From: Lysinibacillus telephonicus
GTDB taxonomy: Bacteria; Bacillota; Bacilli; Bacillales_A; Planococcaceae
NCBI RefSeq assembly: GCF_003966145.1
Contig: NZ_RXNR01000007.1
Coordinates: forward strand, 1 to 64,000
DNA: 64,000 bases
Direction of reading: 5' to 3'
Shown: positions 1-8,065 of the stretch, in pieces
Position numbering within the stretch: position 1 is the first letter of the stretch
How the letters are laid out: every line of letters starts with the position of its first letter
Position numbers and translations under genes: made by a program
Notes under the pieces: model-generated
The model's input: the letters and a program-made list of their open reading frames with translations, nothing else
Told to the model about the DNA's origin: nothing
Databases searched by the model: none

Positions 1-561
1 TTAATCAATCGATCTATGAATAAGTGCCGAATCAGTGTGATGAATCAACTAAGAACTTCAGATAACGAAGACATGAAAAAGTACCGTCGATTGAAGCGTT
101 ACTGGAAGCTAATTCTCAAAAAGAAATCGGCTCTCTCTAGCGTTGAATACAAATATTATTCGCTATTCGGACAACGTCTTGAAACAAGCATCGTTGAAGA
201 AATTTTAGCGTATGATCCAGTGCTAAAAGCGAATTATGAGCTTTATCAAGCCCTTTTGAAAGCAATGGAAGAGAAGGACTTTAAAATGTTAGAATCTTGT
301 TTAATAAATCCTGTTCATCCTTTAATCTCTAGCTATATGAAGACTAGTATAAAAACGTTGAAAGAGCATCTTCCGTATATACATAACAGCTTTAATTATC
401 CTTATAACAACGGCAAAATTGAAGGGATTAACAATAAAATTAAAGTATTAAATCGTGTAGCTTATGGATATAGAAATTTTATGAATTACAAAAAGCGAAT
501 TATTTTACACTTCAAACTCAAAACAACAGAACAAAAACAACCACGCTCCCAAACAGCCTAA
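1..561 (+). CDS. ISL3-family transposase, C-terminal part (partial at window edge)
   Basis: The reading frame is open from base 1, so this is a 5'-truncated view of a longer gene; the ATG at 16 is internal. The protein has the end of a DDE transposase of the ISL3 type: a basic segment (KKYRRLKRYWKLILKKK), then a helical stretch, and near the C-terminus the conserved pattern SFNYPYNNGKIEGINNKIKV, in which the Glu fits the third acidic catalytic residue. It continues with GYRNFMNYKKRI, also typical of the family. Such enzymes cut and rejoin the element's ends during transposition. The frame is intact to its natural stop, so the visible part shows no sign of decay. Confidence 0.85.
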   Translation, partial: LINRSMNKCRISVMNQLRTSDNEDMKKYRRLKRYWKLILKKKSALSSVEYKYYSLFGQRLETSIVEEILAYDPVLKANYELYQALLKAMEEKDFKMLESCLINPVHPLISSYMKTSIKTLKEHLPYIHNSFNYPYNNGKIEGINNKIKVLNRVAYGYRNFMNYKKRIILHFKLKTTEQKQPRSQTA

Positions 562-625
562 AGCTAGTTAAGAGCATGGTAATAATCGATTAATATCCTT
601 CACCAACGTTATTTGACAAAGAACC
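1..625 (+). mobile_element. Right end of an ISL3-family insertion sequence (left part outside window)
   Basis: The element comprises the C-terminal part of an ISL3-type transposase gene followed by a candidate right terminal inverted repeat at about 598-625. Read on the minus strand, that end starts GGTTCTTTGTCAAATAACG, which resembles the ends of ISL3-family elements as I remember them. The 8 bases after it (626-633, tttttaat) would be one copy of the 8-bp target duplication typical of the family. The left end lies outside the window, so neither the duplication nor the exact boundary can be confirmed. The element sits directly before the rimM region, where other Bacillales have rpsP-khpA-ylqD. 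Confidence 0.75.
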
Positions 626-640
626 TTTTTAATTTATAAA
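613..640 (+). promoter_or_regulatory. Candidate hybrid promoter made by the IS end
   Basis: TTGACA (613-618) lies inside the terminal inverted repeat. TATAAA (635-640), 16 bases further on, lies outside the element. Together they form a near-consensus sigma-A promoter reading out of the IS toward rimM. This is seen in sequence only. Confidence 0.45.
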
Positions 641-667
641 AATAAAAAGTATAATATCTTTAAATAA

Positions 668-940
668 TGTCTAGCGCAAGCCCAAGTCACCCACCTCCTC
701 AAGGTCGCGGTCTACCCTTAGTCGAAAGTTAAAAAAATGCTTTCGATTGAGGGACATCCGTCGCACAAGGATGTGCAGGTGGCGACAATGCCACTCGATA
801 TGGCGTTTTTGTCGGCGAGTGCTTGAGGCCCACACGACGAGAGTTATGCATTTGACGATTCGCTTTCGATGCAGATAAATTTTAGACGTTGCTAGAGGAC
901 GTGGTGTTCTCGCCGACGCGGTGCTAAGCAAAAGCCTTTT
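668..940. repeat. Structured, GC-richer intergenic element (dispersed-repeat-like)
   Basis: This stretch between the IS and rimM has no credible gene but many paired segments: 715-728 with 740-753, GTCGC 760-764 with GCGAC 782-786 enclosing GCAC/GTGC, and CACTCG 792-797 with CGAGTG 816-821. It starts with ctagcgcaagcc and ends with gctaagcaaaagcc before a T run. This layout resembles dispersed intergenic repeats I recall from Bacillaceae and Lysinibacillus genomes, but no second copy is in the window. It could also be a structured RNA or a long rimM leader. Confidence 0.5.
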
Positions 941-1036
941 TTCAAACGAGTAACCTCATGAGCAGGGCGCTTGTTCTTTTCTTAGTATGATTGACATAAG
1001 TGAACGTAAACAATAAGTTTATAAAGAGGTGAATTT

Positions 1037-1555
1037 ATGGAATGGTTTAATGTAGGCAGAATCGTTAATACTCATGGTATTCGCGGAGAAGTTCGCGTAT
1101 TATCCTCAACTGACTTTGAAGAAGTCCGGTTTGCACCAGGAAGCAAATTAGCGGTATTCAAGAAAGATGATAAAAAACCAATTTGGGTAACTGTAGAAAG
1201 TGTACGTCGACATAAAAACTTCATTTTATTAACATTCGAAGGATACAATAACATTAATTTAGTTGAATCATTTAAGGAAGGCTTATTAAAAGTAACAAAA
1301 GATCAATTAGCTGATGACGAGCTTGAAGAAAATGAATATTATCATTTTGAAATCATCGGATGTGAAGTGTTCTCTGAAGAAGGCGAAAAAATTGGTACAG
1401 TTACGGAGATTTTAGAAACCGGTGCAAATGATGTTTGGGAAATCAAGGCTACTAACGGAAAGAAACATTATATCCCGTATATTGAGGATGTAGTAAAAGA
1501 AATCGACGTAGAAGAAAAGAAAATTATTATTCACGTTATGGAAGGATTATTGTAA
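1037..1555 (+). CDS. rimM: Ribosome maturation factor RimM
   Basis: RimM helps assemble the head of the 30S ribosomal subunit by binding ribosomal protein S19. The 172-residue protein has the normal family length. The N-terminal RimM barrel begins with the signature [11 protein letters not shown] (residues 11-21), and a PRC-barrel domain fills about residues 95-170, with [13 protein letters not shown] near its end. A clear ribosome binding site (aaagaggtg) precedes the ATG. The stop overlaps the trmD start by one base, so the two are translationally coupled. In relatives the gene follows khpA/ylqD; here an insertion sequence and a structured repeat lie upstream instead. Confidence 0.97.
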   Translation: MEWFNVGRIVNTHGIRGEVRVLSSTDFEEVRFAPGSKLAVFKKDDKKPIWVTVESVRRHKNFILLTFEGYNNINLVESFKEGLLKVTKDQLADDELEENEYYHFEIIGCEVFSEEGEKIGTVTEILETGANDVWEIKATNGKKHYIPYIEDVVKEIDVEEKKIIIHVMEGLL

Positions 1556-2283
1556 TGAATATCCATGTCTTAAGTCTATTTCCTGATATGTTTACAGGTG
1601 TATTTGGCTCTTCTATCTTAAAAAAGGCTCAAGAAAAAGAGGCAGTATCATTAACAGTTTCAGATATACGAGAATATAGCGACAATAAACATAAACAAGT
1701 TGATGATTATCCTTACGGCGGCGGTGCTGGAATGGTGCTAAAACCTGAACCAATGTTTCAAGCAGTCGAAACAATTGCAGAGGGTAGACAACCGAGAATC
1801 ATTCTAATGTGCCCTCAAGGTGAACGCTTTACTCAAAAAAAAGCAGAGGAGCTTTCAAAAGAACAGGACCTTGTATTTTTATGTGGACACTATGAAGGAT
1901 ATGATGAACGCATTCGACAATATCTTGTAACGGATGAAATTTCAATAGGAGACTTTGTTTTAACTGGTGGTGAATTGCCAGCAATGACTGTTATTGATGC
2001 AGTGGTAAGACTTTTACCTGGTGTTTTAGGACAAGAAGATTCACATATACATGATTCGTTTTCAACAGGCTTGCTTGAGCATCCACATTATACTCGTCCA
2101 GCTGAATTCCGTGGAATGAAAGTACCAGATGTATTATTATCGGGAAATCATGCGAAAATTGATAAATGGCGTGAGGAACAATCGTTAAAACGAACTTTCG
2201 AAAGACGCCCTGACCTGCTGGAGGAAATGCAATTAACACCAGAGCAAATCTCATATATTGAAAAGTTAAAGAACGAAAAATAA
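1555..2283 (+). CDS. trmD: tRNA (guanine-N1)-methyltransferase TrmD
   Basis: TrmD methylates G37 of tRNAs with S-adenosylmethionine, preventing +1 frameshifts. The 242-residue protein is full length and of the SPOUT class. PYGGGAGM lies at 53-60, [10 protein letters not shown] at 111-120, and the trefoil-knot SAM-binding stretch [15 protein letters not shown] at 130-144. Asp167 in the following segment corresponds to the region of the catalytic Asp. It overlaps rimM by one base (TAATG) and precedes rplS, the usual rimM-trmD-rplS cluster. Confidence 0.98.
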   Translation: MNIHVLSLFPDMFTGVFGSSILKKAQEKEAVSLTVSDIREYSDNKHKQVDDYPYGGGAGMVLKPEPMFQAVETIAEGRQPRIILMCPQGERFTQKKAEELSKEQDLVFLCGHYEGYDERIRQYLVTDEISIGDFVLTGGELPAMTVIDAVVRLLPGVLGQEDSHIHDSFSTGLLEHPHYTRPAEFRGMKVPDVLLSGNHAKIDKWREEQSLKRTFERRPDLLEEMQLTPEQISYIEKLKNEK

Positions 2284-2295
2284 TAGTTAAACGAC

Positions 2296-2325
2296 TTGCA
2301 AAAATAAATAAAAATGTGGTATTAT
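2296..2325 (+). promoter_or_regulatory. Promoter of rplS
   Basis: TTGCAA (2296-2301) and TATTAT (2320-2325) are separated by 18 bases. Transcription from here would begin near 2332, at the 5' end of the L19 leader. Confidence 0.5.
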
Positions 2326-2329
2326 TCAT

Positions 2330-2411
2330 TTTGTGCTTCTATGTGAAGTACTGAATTACGGTGTTCCGCTGTGGCCAACAGAGGACTGCATGAGCATCTG
2401 TCTAAGGAGAG
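2330..2411 (+). ncRNA. L19 (rplS) leader, autoregulatory mRNA element
   Basis: The segment before rplS contains ttacggtgttccgctgtggc and, further on, ggactgcatgagcatctgt. These match the conserved blocks I remember from the Bacillales L19 leader family (Rfam L19_leader). In that family the leader RNA is thought to be bound by free L19 to repress its own synthesis. It ends at the ribosome binding site aaggaga before the rplS ATG. Confidence 0.75.
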
Positions 2412-2417
2412 AAAACT

Positions 2418-2762
2418 ATGTCAAACATTATTGCAGAAATTACAAAAGAACAGCTTCGCACTGATCTTCCTACTTTCCGTCCTGGTGACACTGTACGTGT
2501 ACACGTGAAAGTAATCGAGGGTACTCGTGAACGTATCCAAGTGTTTGAAGGTGTTGTAATTAAACGTCGTGGTGGCGGAATTAGCGAAACTTTCACAGTT
2601 CGCAAAATTTCTTACGGTGTTGGTGTTGAACGTACATTCCCTGTACACACTCCAAAAATCGCTAAATTAGAAGTTATCCGTCGTGGTAAAGTACGTCGTG
2701 CTAAACTTTACTATTTACGTAACCTACGTGGTAAAGCAGCTCGTATTAAAGAAATTCGATAA
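2418..2762 (+). CDS. rplS: 50S ribosomal protein L19
   Basis: L19 sits at the interface of the 30S and 50S subunits. The 114-residue protein has the family length and all hallmark blocks: [51 protein letters not shown] and a basic C-terminus ([21 protein letters not shown]). The ribosome binding site taaggaga precedes the ATG. The gene has its own promoter and leader, so it can be regulated apart from rimM-trmD, and a terminator follows. Confidence 0.98.
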   Translation: MSNIIAEITKEQLRTDLPTFRPGDTVRVHVKVIEGTRERIQVFEGVVIKRRGGGISETFTVRKISYGVGVERTFPVHTPKIAKLEVIRRGKVRRAKLYYLRNLRGKAARIKEIR

Positions 2763-2774
2763 TTTATTTAGAAT

Positions 2775-2807
2775 GGGGGCTTGGTTGGCAAGCTCCCTTT
2801 CTTTTTG
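2775..2807 (+). terminator. Rho-independent terminator after rplS
   Basis: A stem of gggggcttg (2775-2783) with caagctccc (2789-2797) is followed by tttcttttt. Confidence 0.85.
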
Positions 2808-2808
2808 C

Positions 2809-2836
2809 TTGTACAACATTATTCATTTGCTATAAA
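2809..2836 (+). promoter_or_regulatory. Promoter of lepB
   Basis: TTGTAC (2809-2814) and TATAAA (2831-2836) lie 16 bases apart, with an extended -10 TG one base before TATAAA. Confidence 0.5.
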
Positions 2837-2863
2837 ATAGTAATAGATGGGGGGACATCTCTC

Positions 2864-3415
2864 GTGGAAAAAACTAAAAAAGAAAAAAATGAAATTTGGG
2901 AATGGGCAAAAGCACTTATAATAGCCTTTGCAATTGCAGTACTTATTCGGTACTTTTTATTTACACCAATTGTAGTTGATGGTGAATCTATGATGCCGAC
3001 TCTTGAAGATGGCGACCGGATGATAGTAAATAAAATGGGAGAGCTTGATCGTTTCGATATCGTTGTATTCCATGCCCCAGAAGGAAAAGATTATATTAAA
3101 CGTGTAATTGGGCTGCCGGGCGACTATATTGAGTATAAAGACGATCAATTATATATAAACGGAGAACCGATTGATGAGCCGTATTTAGATGAATATAAAT
3201 CCCAGCTAACAGAAGGCACATTGACTCAGGATTTTACATTACAAGACATTGATCCAACACTTGAAGTTATTCCAGAAGGCTATGTTTTTGTAATGGGTGA
3301 TAATCGTCGATATAGTAAAGATAGCCGACATATTGGCATCGTTAGTGAAGAAAAAATTATTGGAAAAACAAATATTGTATTTTGGCCATTAAATGAAATT
3401 CAGATAGTAGATTAA
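2864..3415 (+). CDS. lepB: Signal peptidase I
   Basis: This membrane protease removes signal peptides from exported proteins. The 183-residue protein has one N-terminal membrane segment (about residues 18-38) and then an outward-facing catalytic domain, as in Gram-positive Sip enzymes. The catalytic Ser42 is in GESMMPT and the general base Lys79 in KRVIGLPGD; the conserved box MGDNRRYSKDSR follows near residue 145. The start is GTG, chosen because gggggac lies just upstream. Gene and position match sipS/lepB genes between rplS and rbgA. It has its own promoter and terminator. Confidence 0.95.
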   Translation: MEKTKKEKNEIWEWAKALIIAFAIAVLIRYFLFTPIVVDGESMMPTLEDGDRMIVNKMGELDRFDIVVFHAPEGKDYIKRVIGLPGDYIEYKDDQLYINGEPIDEPYLDEYKSQLTEGTLTQDFTLQDIDPTLEVIPEGYVFVMGDNRRYSKDSRHIGIVSEEKIIGKTNIVFWPLNEIQIVD

Positions 3416-3428
3416 TACGTATGTTACT

Positions 3429-3463
3429 AAAAGGAGGTTCACTTGAAATCTCCTTTTCTTTTT
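3429..3463 (+). terminator. Terminator after lepB
   Basis: AAAAGGAG (3429-3436) pairs with CTCCTTTT (3450-3457), followed by cttttt. Confidence 0.75.
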
Positions 3464-3557
3464 GGCAATTAGGGAAAAATAGTTATTGTAAATCACATAA
3501 TAAAAACATTAACTTGTACAAATTTCGTTCAAGCAATACATATAGGAGGATGACAAC

Positions 3558-4436
3558 ATGACAATTCAATGGTTTCCAGGGCATATGGCAAAAGCAAGAC
3601 GTGAAGTATCTGAAAAATTAAAGCTTGTAGATATTGTTTTTGAATTAATTGATGCACGCTTGCCTCTATCTTCAAGAAATCCAATGATTGATCAAGTAAT
3701 TAATCAGAAACCACGTCTACTAATTTTAAATAAAGCTGATATGGCAGACGATTCACAAACACATAAATGGGTACAATACTTTGCAGACCGTGGACATATG
3801 GCTGTTGCTATTAATTCATTAGATGGTAAAGGTCTACAGCGTGTAACAAAAGCTGCCCAAGAAATACTAGCTGATAAATGGGCACGTATGAAAGCAAAAG
3901 GCATGAAACCAAGAGCTATACGTGCGATGATTGTAGGGATACCGAATGTTGGGAAATCTACATTAATTAATCGTTTAGCTAAAAAGAATATCGCAAAAAC
4001 GGGAAATACACCTGGGGTAACAAAGGCGCAGCAATGGATTAAGGTTGGCAAAGATTTGGAACTTTTAGATACGCCAGGGATTTTATGGCCGAAATTTGAA
4101 GATCAAGAAGTAGGATTAAAACTAGCTTTAACAGGAGCGATAAAAGATACCATTATAAACATGGAGGATTTAGCGGTATATGGATTGCGTTTTCTTTCAA
4201 TCCATTATCCTAACCGAATGGAAGAACGCTACGGAATAACATTTGTACATGAAGATTTAGTTGAAACATTCGACCATATTGGAAAGCTAAGAAAAGTGTT
4301 TGGACCAGGCGGCGAAATTGATTATGATCAAGTATCTGAAATTATTGTACGAGACATTCGTAATCAAAATCTAGGAAATTTAACATTTGATATTGTTGAG
4401 GAACAACTGGAGAAAGAGGCATCGACAGAAGAGTAA
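3558..4436 (+). CDS. rbgA: Ribosome biogenesis GTPase RbgA (YlqF)
   Basis: RbgA is a circularly permuted GTPase needed for a late step of 50S assembly. The G motifs occur in permuted order: G4 NKAD at 58-61, G1 GIPNVGKST at 127-135 and G3 DTPG at 171-174. The N-terminus [12 protein letters not shown] is the family signature, and the C-terminal ANTAR-like RNA-binding region follows. At 292 residues it is slightly longer than B. subtilis YlqF, with an acidic tail. The ribosome binding site taggagg precedes the ATG. rnhB, its usual downstream neighbour, is separated here by a minus-strand lipoprotein gene. Confidence 0.96.
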   Translation: MTIQWFPGHMAKARREVSEKLKLVDIVFELIDARLPLSSRNPMIDQVINQKPRLLILNKADMADDSQTHKWVQYFADRGHMAVAINSLDGKGLQRVTKAAQEILADKWARMKAKGMKPRAIRAMIVGIPNVGKSTLINRLAKKNIAKTGNTPGVTKAQQWIKVGKDLELLDTPGILWPKFEDQEVGLKLALTGAIKDTIINMEDLAVYGLRFLSIHYPNRMEERYGITFVHEDLVETFDHIGKLRKVFGPGGEIDYDQVSEIIVRDIRNQNLGNLTFDIVEEQLEKEASTEE

Positions 4437-4443
4437 CTTGAAT

Positions 4444-4592
4444 TTGACAAACACTTTTATAGTACATTGTAATAATTGGGAGCTTGCAGTTAGAGTAAAA
4501 TGTCTGGCAAGAGGTTTAAAAAAGTCTAACTAGCTAGAAATAACAGGGTATAGATAAGTCAATTAAGACTTTCTATACCCTTTTAATTTTAA
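4444..4592 (+). ncRNA. Candidate small RNA between rbgA and the PCYCGC gene
   Basis: Just after rbgA lies TTGACA (4444-4449) with a possible -10 TGTAAT (4468-4473, spacing 18). About 100 bases of non-coding sequence follow, containing a GTTAGA/TCTAAC pairing (4489-4494 with 4525-4530) and ending in a strong terminator hairpin. Promoter, structure and terminator together could make a transcript of about 110 bases. It may instead just be the rbgA 3' region. Confidence 0.3.
4546..4590. terminator. Strong terminator, probably bidirectional
   Basis: The stem gggtatagataagtc (4546-4560) with gactttctataccc (4567-4580) is followed by ttttaatttt. The other strand also shows an A/T-rich flank, so it can serve the convergent gene at 4668-5189. 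Confidence 0.8.
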
Positions 4593-4593
4593 A

Positions 4594-4648
4594 TGCCATT
4601 CGTACGTTGGGTACTGATTACGCAAGGGGTGAATGGCAGATTTTTTTA
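4594..4648. terminator. Second hairpin with T run between convergent genes
   Basis: TGCCATTC (4594-4601) pairs with GAATGGCA (4631-4638), followed by a run of seven T after ga. The loop is long (29 bases), so it is weaker than the hairpin before it. Confidence 0.4.
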
Positions 4649-4667
4649 GTAATTTGATGATGTTTTT

Positions 4668-5189
4668 TTATGCAGGGATTTCTGTTGGAGTTGGTTCTGC
4701 ATAACCTTCTGCGTATTTTGAATCGATTGCCTCGCGAATTTCTTTTAACGTTTTCCCTTCCTTATACATTTGAACAGATTCAACTGCAATTTCTAAACAA
4801 ACAAGACACCTTGTACCGTGGTCATCCCAAACTATTGAACCATCGTCCCGGGATTCAGCAATAAAACAGTTTAAATTACTTCGATGTCCTGCAGTTTCAC
4901 CACATCCGCAATAACAAGGTATCCATTTTAAAATGTCTGTTGCTTGTCCAGCAACTTCATAAACTAAACGAATATCCTCCGGTTGTGAATCTAAAAATTC
5001 TGGTAGTTCGTGTGCAGATGCAGTTAATTCTTGAAGATCTCCTGATAAATGATTATGTGAAATAGTTGATGATTCCATTCCTTCCTCAGCATCTAAATGC
5101 TCTTCTTTACTATGTGTGTTTTCTGAAGAACTGCTGCATGCAGAGAGAATAAGTACTAGTGCAGCAAAGAGAGGGAGTATTTTTTTCAT
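4668..5189 (-). CDS. PCYCGC-motif lipoprotein, function unknown
   Basis: The gene encodes a 173-residue secreted lipoprotein on the minus strand. Its signal peptide ends in a lipobox (LSAC, lipidated Cys18). A Ser/Glu/His-rich linker follows, then PCYCGCG (91-97) and further cysteines at 108, 128 and 131. That spacing defines the PCYCGC family known from Bacillales; a metal- or redox-related role is plausible but unproven. I took the ATG at 5189 because ggaggag lies just before it; a TTG five codons upstream would overlap that site. It lies between rbgA and rnhB, which are adjacent or close in relatives, so it looks like a local insertion. Confidence 0.8.
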   Translation of the reverse strand: MKKILPLFAALVLILSACSSSSENTHSKEEHLDAEEGMESSTISHNHLSGDLQELTASAHELPEFLDSQPEDIRLVYEVAGQATDILKWIPCYCGCGETAGHRSNLNCFIAESRDDGSIVWDDHGTRCLVCLEIAVESVQMYKEGKTLKEIREAIDSKYAEGYAEPTPTEIPA

Positions 5190-5366
5190 AGGTTTCTCCT
5201 CCAAAAATTATAGTCTTTTTAATTATATTCTTATTGATTGATCGAATACAGTGACAGCTATGTTACATTAAAAGTAGTACATATAATGAAAGCTAAAATT
5301 TTTACTTTTATGAACAAGTAAAGATGCCGATAAAATAGTATAGAGACTGTAGGGAAGTGTAGTGTT

Positions 5367-6155
5367 ATGGGGAAAACAATAAAAGAAATAACAATCGCAT
5401 TAAATGAAGCGAAGCAATATGAGCAATGGATGGATGAAATTCAGCAAGATGAGCGAATAGGTGTACAAAAGGTGTGGAAACAATGGGAAAACCGGATGAA
5501 AAAACAGCAACTAATAGTTGATGAGCATGAACGGAAAGTTCGTTTCGATGCTTCATTTATGCCTTTTGAAAATGCGTATATAGCAGGAATTGATGAAGCA
5601 GGTAGAGGCCCCTTGGCTGGTCCAGTTGTGACAGCGGCTGTCATTTTACCATATAACTGTGAGCGTTTTATAGGGATTAATGATTCAAAACAGCTTTCAA
5701 AAAAAGCTAGAGAGGATTTTGCACAAATCATTAAAGAGCACGCATTAGCATACTCTATTCATTTTCAAAGTGTTGATATGATAGACCAATTAAATATATA
5801 TGAAGCAACAAAACATTCAATGAAAGAAAGCGTCGAGAATCTAACAATTTGTCCACATTTCTGTATTGTAGATGCTATGACATTGCCGATATCAATACCC
5901 CAAAAATCGGTCGTAAAAGGGGATGCCAAAAGCTTAGCAATTGCGGCAGCTTCAATTCTAGCGAAAAATGCACGTGATGAATATATGGAGAAGCTGCACG
6001 AAAAATATCCGGCCTATGGATTTGATCAGAATGCAGGCTATGGAACGAAACAACATTTAGAAGCGCTTGAACAGTTTGGGCCAACAATTGAGCACCGAAA
6101 AAGTTTTGAACCGATTAAATCAATGGTTGAAAGTAAGGAGCGATTATTTTTATGA
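5367..6155 (+). CDS. rnhB: Ribonuclease HII
   Basis: RNase HII cuts RNA in RNA-DNA hybrids and starts removal of misincorporated ribonucleotides. The 262-residue protein has an N-terminal substrate-binding extension (about 1-70), then the catalytic core. The GIDEAGRGPLAGPV motif gives Asp76 and Glu77, Asp169 is in IVDAM, and KGDAKSLAIAAASILAK follows at 184-200. The last base of the stop overlaps the next ATG (ATGA), coupling it to ylqG, as in B. subtilis. The ribosome binding site (agggaagtg) is weak and somewhat far away. Confidence 0.96.
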   Translation: MGKTIKEITIALNEAKQYEQWMDEIQQDERIGVQKVWKQWENRMKKQQLIVDEHERKVRFDASFMPFENAYIAGIDEAGRGPLAGPVVTAAVILPYNCERFIGINDSKQLSKKAREDFAQIIKEHALAYSIHFQSVDMIDQLNIYEATKHSMKESVENLTICPHFCIVDAMTLPISIPQKSVVKGDAKSLAIAAASILAKNARDEYMEKLHEKYPAYGFDQNAGYGTKQHLEALEQFGPTIEHRKSFEPIKSMVESKERLFL

Positions 6156-8065
6156 CATCCGCATCATTTAACCCAATTCAAATTGACAGGGCGGCAATTC
6201 AGCAAAGCCAATCCCTGTCATTAAAACAAGGACAAGTTTTTCACGGGACTATTAAAAAGCTTTACCCCGACCAGATGGCAGAGATACAAATTGGCAACCA
6301 AAAACTTTTTGCGAAGCTAGAAACGCCGTTAAAAGCAGGAGATTCTCATTTTTTTCAGGTAACAAGTATAAACCCCGAAGCACAACTAAAGGTAGTTACA
6401 GGGCCAATGCAGCCTTCTCAGACAATGGCACAGCAAATGACGCAATTGCTTGACTCAATGAACCTGCCAAAAACAGCAGAACTGCAGCAAATACTAGCCC
6501 ACTTTATAAAAAATCAACTACCAATATCAAAAGATCAACTAATTCAGGCAGAAAACTGGTTAAATAATTTACCTGAAGGGACATTGAAAAATGAGGCTAT
6601 CCAAGTAATACACAGAATGATTGAATTAAAGCTTCCTTTTACTGACGAAATTTTCAAAGGATTGTTATATGGGGCTAAAACAACAGGGATAGCAGAGGCA
6701 ATTGAAAACTTTGCAAACGTTTTGTCAAAAGAAAATAATAATGTATCTCAACAAATAAAGCTGAATTTGCTTCAACAATTACAAGCCATTTCAAAACCAT
6801 TTGCAGTAGAAACTGGCGGCATTCTATTATCAAAAGCTGTGCAAACCTTACTTAGTTCAGAAACTTCCGCCAATAATCTACAGGCATTAAATTTTTTGAA
6901 AGAAGCAGAGATTCTACCTAAAAATTCGACGATTCCAAATTGGTTATCACAAAGCTTTCAACAAATTACATCAAAGTTATTACCAAATACCGAGATACAG
7001 AATTCATCAGCTGGCCAGCTAGTTCAAACAATTGCAGCTGCAAATGCAGCAGATGTACAAAATATGATCGCTCAAGTGAAAGAATGGTTAACGAATCAAC
7101 AATTATTAACTTCAGAACAAAAGTCGCAGCTTCAACAACTTATTATTCGATTTGAAGCTTTACCCAAAAATGCACAAACAATTGAATTGTTAGCAAAGCA
7201 GCTGCACGAACAGCTTATAAAGTCATTTTCAGAAAATGCAATAAGTCGTTTATTCACGCAAGATGAAAATGGTGACTCTGCTAAAAATCAATTATTATCA
7301 TTGATGAAATACGACGCTACTAACAACTCGCAAGCAATATTTTCCAATATTTTAAAAGTTGCTAATGATTCAGCTGATCCGTTTATACAAAATGCTGTTA
7401 CACAAGCGGATGCGCAAGTCCTTGCTTCAATTGACAGCAGAGCGATGGAACAAGCATTAAAAACAATTTTTAAATCTCTAGGAATGAGCTACGAAGCATC
7501 TTTAAATAGTAAGGGTGGTGATATTTCAGAAATCGCACAATCGCTAAAACCGCAACTTATATCTTTACTGCAAGATGCTCAAACATCACAGCCGTTAAAA
7601 GAGAGTGCTGATATTATTTTATCAAGGTTAAATGGAATGCAATTATTCTCTGGAGAAAGTGGTCCACAGCATCAACTTATCATGCAAGTTCCTTTACAAT
7701 TTTTGGGGAAACATGCCGATGCAACAATTCAATGGAATGGCCGAATGAAAGAAAACGGTAAAATCGATGCTAATTATGCAAGGGTTTTATTTTATCTAAA
7801 TATGGAGGCATTGCAAGAAACGGTAGTCGATATGCAAGTGCAAAATCGAATTATTACTATTCACCTTTATAATGATCACCCTCATCTTGAAATACTCGCA
7901 GAACCGTTAAAACAATCTCTTAAAACAGGATTGTTAGAAAAAGATTATCAGCTTTCTGGATTATTCATAAAAAAATTTGAGAATACGAAATCTCAAATAA
8001 TCAATGAAAATGTAATTCAAAAAAATGATTCAAAGTTTCAAAATGGGGTAGATATAAGAATATGA
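6152..8065 (+). CDS. ylqG: YlqG-like protein with FliK-like C-terminus
   Basis: The 637-residue protein sits between rnhB and ylqH, as in B. subtilis. The N-terminal half is Gln/Leu-rich and helical with no motif I know. The last 130 residues (from about 505: PQHQLIMQVPLQFLGKHADA, then NLEMEAL-like strands and LKQSLKTGLLEKDYQLSGLF) resemble the C-terminal domain of hook-length control proteins (FliK), which contact FlhB during export. No function is established. It overlaps rnhB and ylqH by 4 bases each. The pairing of a FliK-like with an FlhB-C-like gene suggests a role tied to flagellar export or an uncharacterised paralogue of that switch. Confidence 0.75.
   Translation: MTSASFNPIQIDRAAIQQSQSLSLKQGQVFHGTIKKLYPDQMAEIQIGNQKLFAKLETPLKAGDSHFFQVTSINPEAQLKVVTGPMQPSQTMAQQMTQLLDSMNLPKTAELQQILAHFIKNQLPISKDQLIQAENWLNNLPEGTLKNEAIQVIHRMIELKLPFTDEIFKGLLYGAKTTGIAEAIENFANVLSKENNNVSQQIKLNLLQQLQAISKPFAVETGGILLSKAVQTLLSSETSANNLQALNFLKEAEILPKNSTIPNWLSQSFQQITSKLLPNTEIQNSSAGQLVQTIAAANAADVQNMIAQVKEWLTNQQLLTSEQKSQLQQLIIRFEALPKNAQTIELLAKQLHEQLIKSFSENAISRLFTQDENGDSAKNQLLSLMKYDATNNSQAIFSNILKVANDSADPFIQNAVTQADAQVLASIDSRAMEQALKTIFKSLGMSYEASLNSKGGDISEIAQSLKPQLISLLQDAQTSQPLKESADIILSRLNGMQLFSGESGPQHQLIMQVPLQFLGKHADATIQWNGRMKENGKIDANYARVLFYLNMEALQETVVDMQVQNRIITIHLYNDHPHLEILAEPLKQSLKTGLLEKDYQLSGLFIKKFENTKSQIINENVIQKNDSKFQNGVDIRI

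Noticed and set aside
671-931. Open frame of 86 codons on the minus strand in the repeat near the IS
   Set aside because: The sequence is explained by inverted repeats; the frame has no ribosome binding site and an Arg/His-rich, unprotein-like composition.
5885-5892. GCCGATAT, a perfect SigD -10, inside rnhB
   Set aside because: It lies in a coding region with no TAAA at the needed spacing and no gene start downstream.
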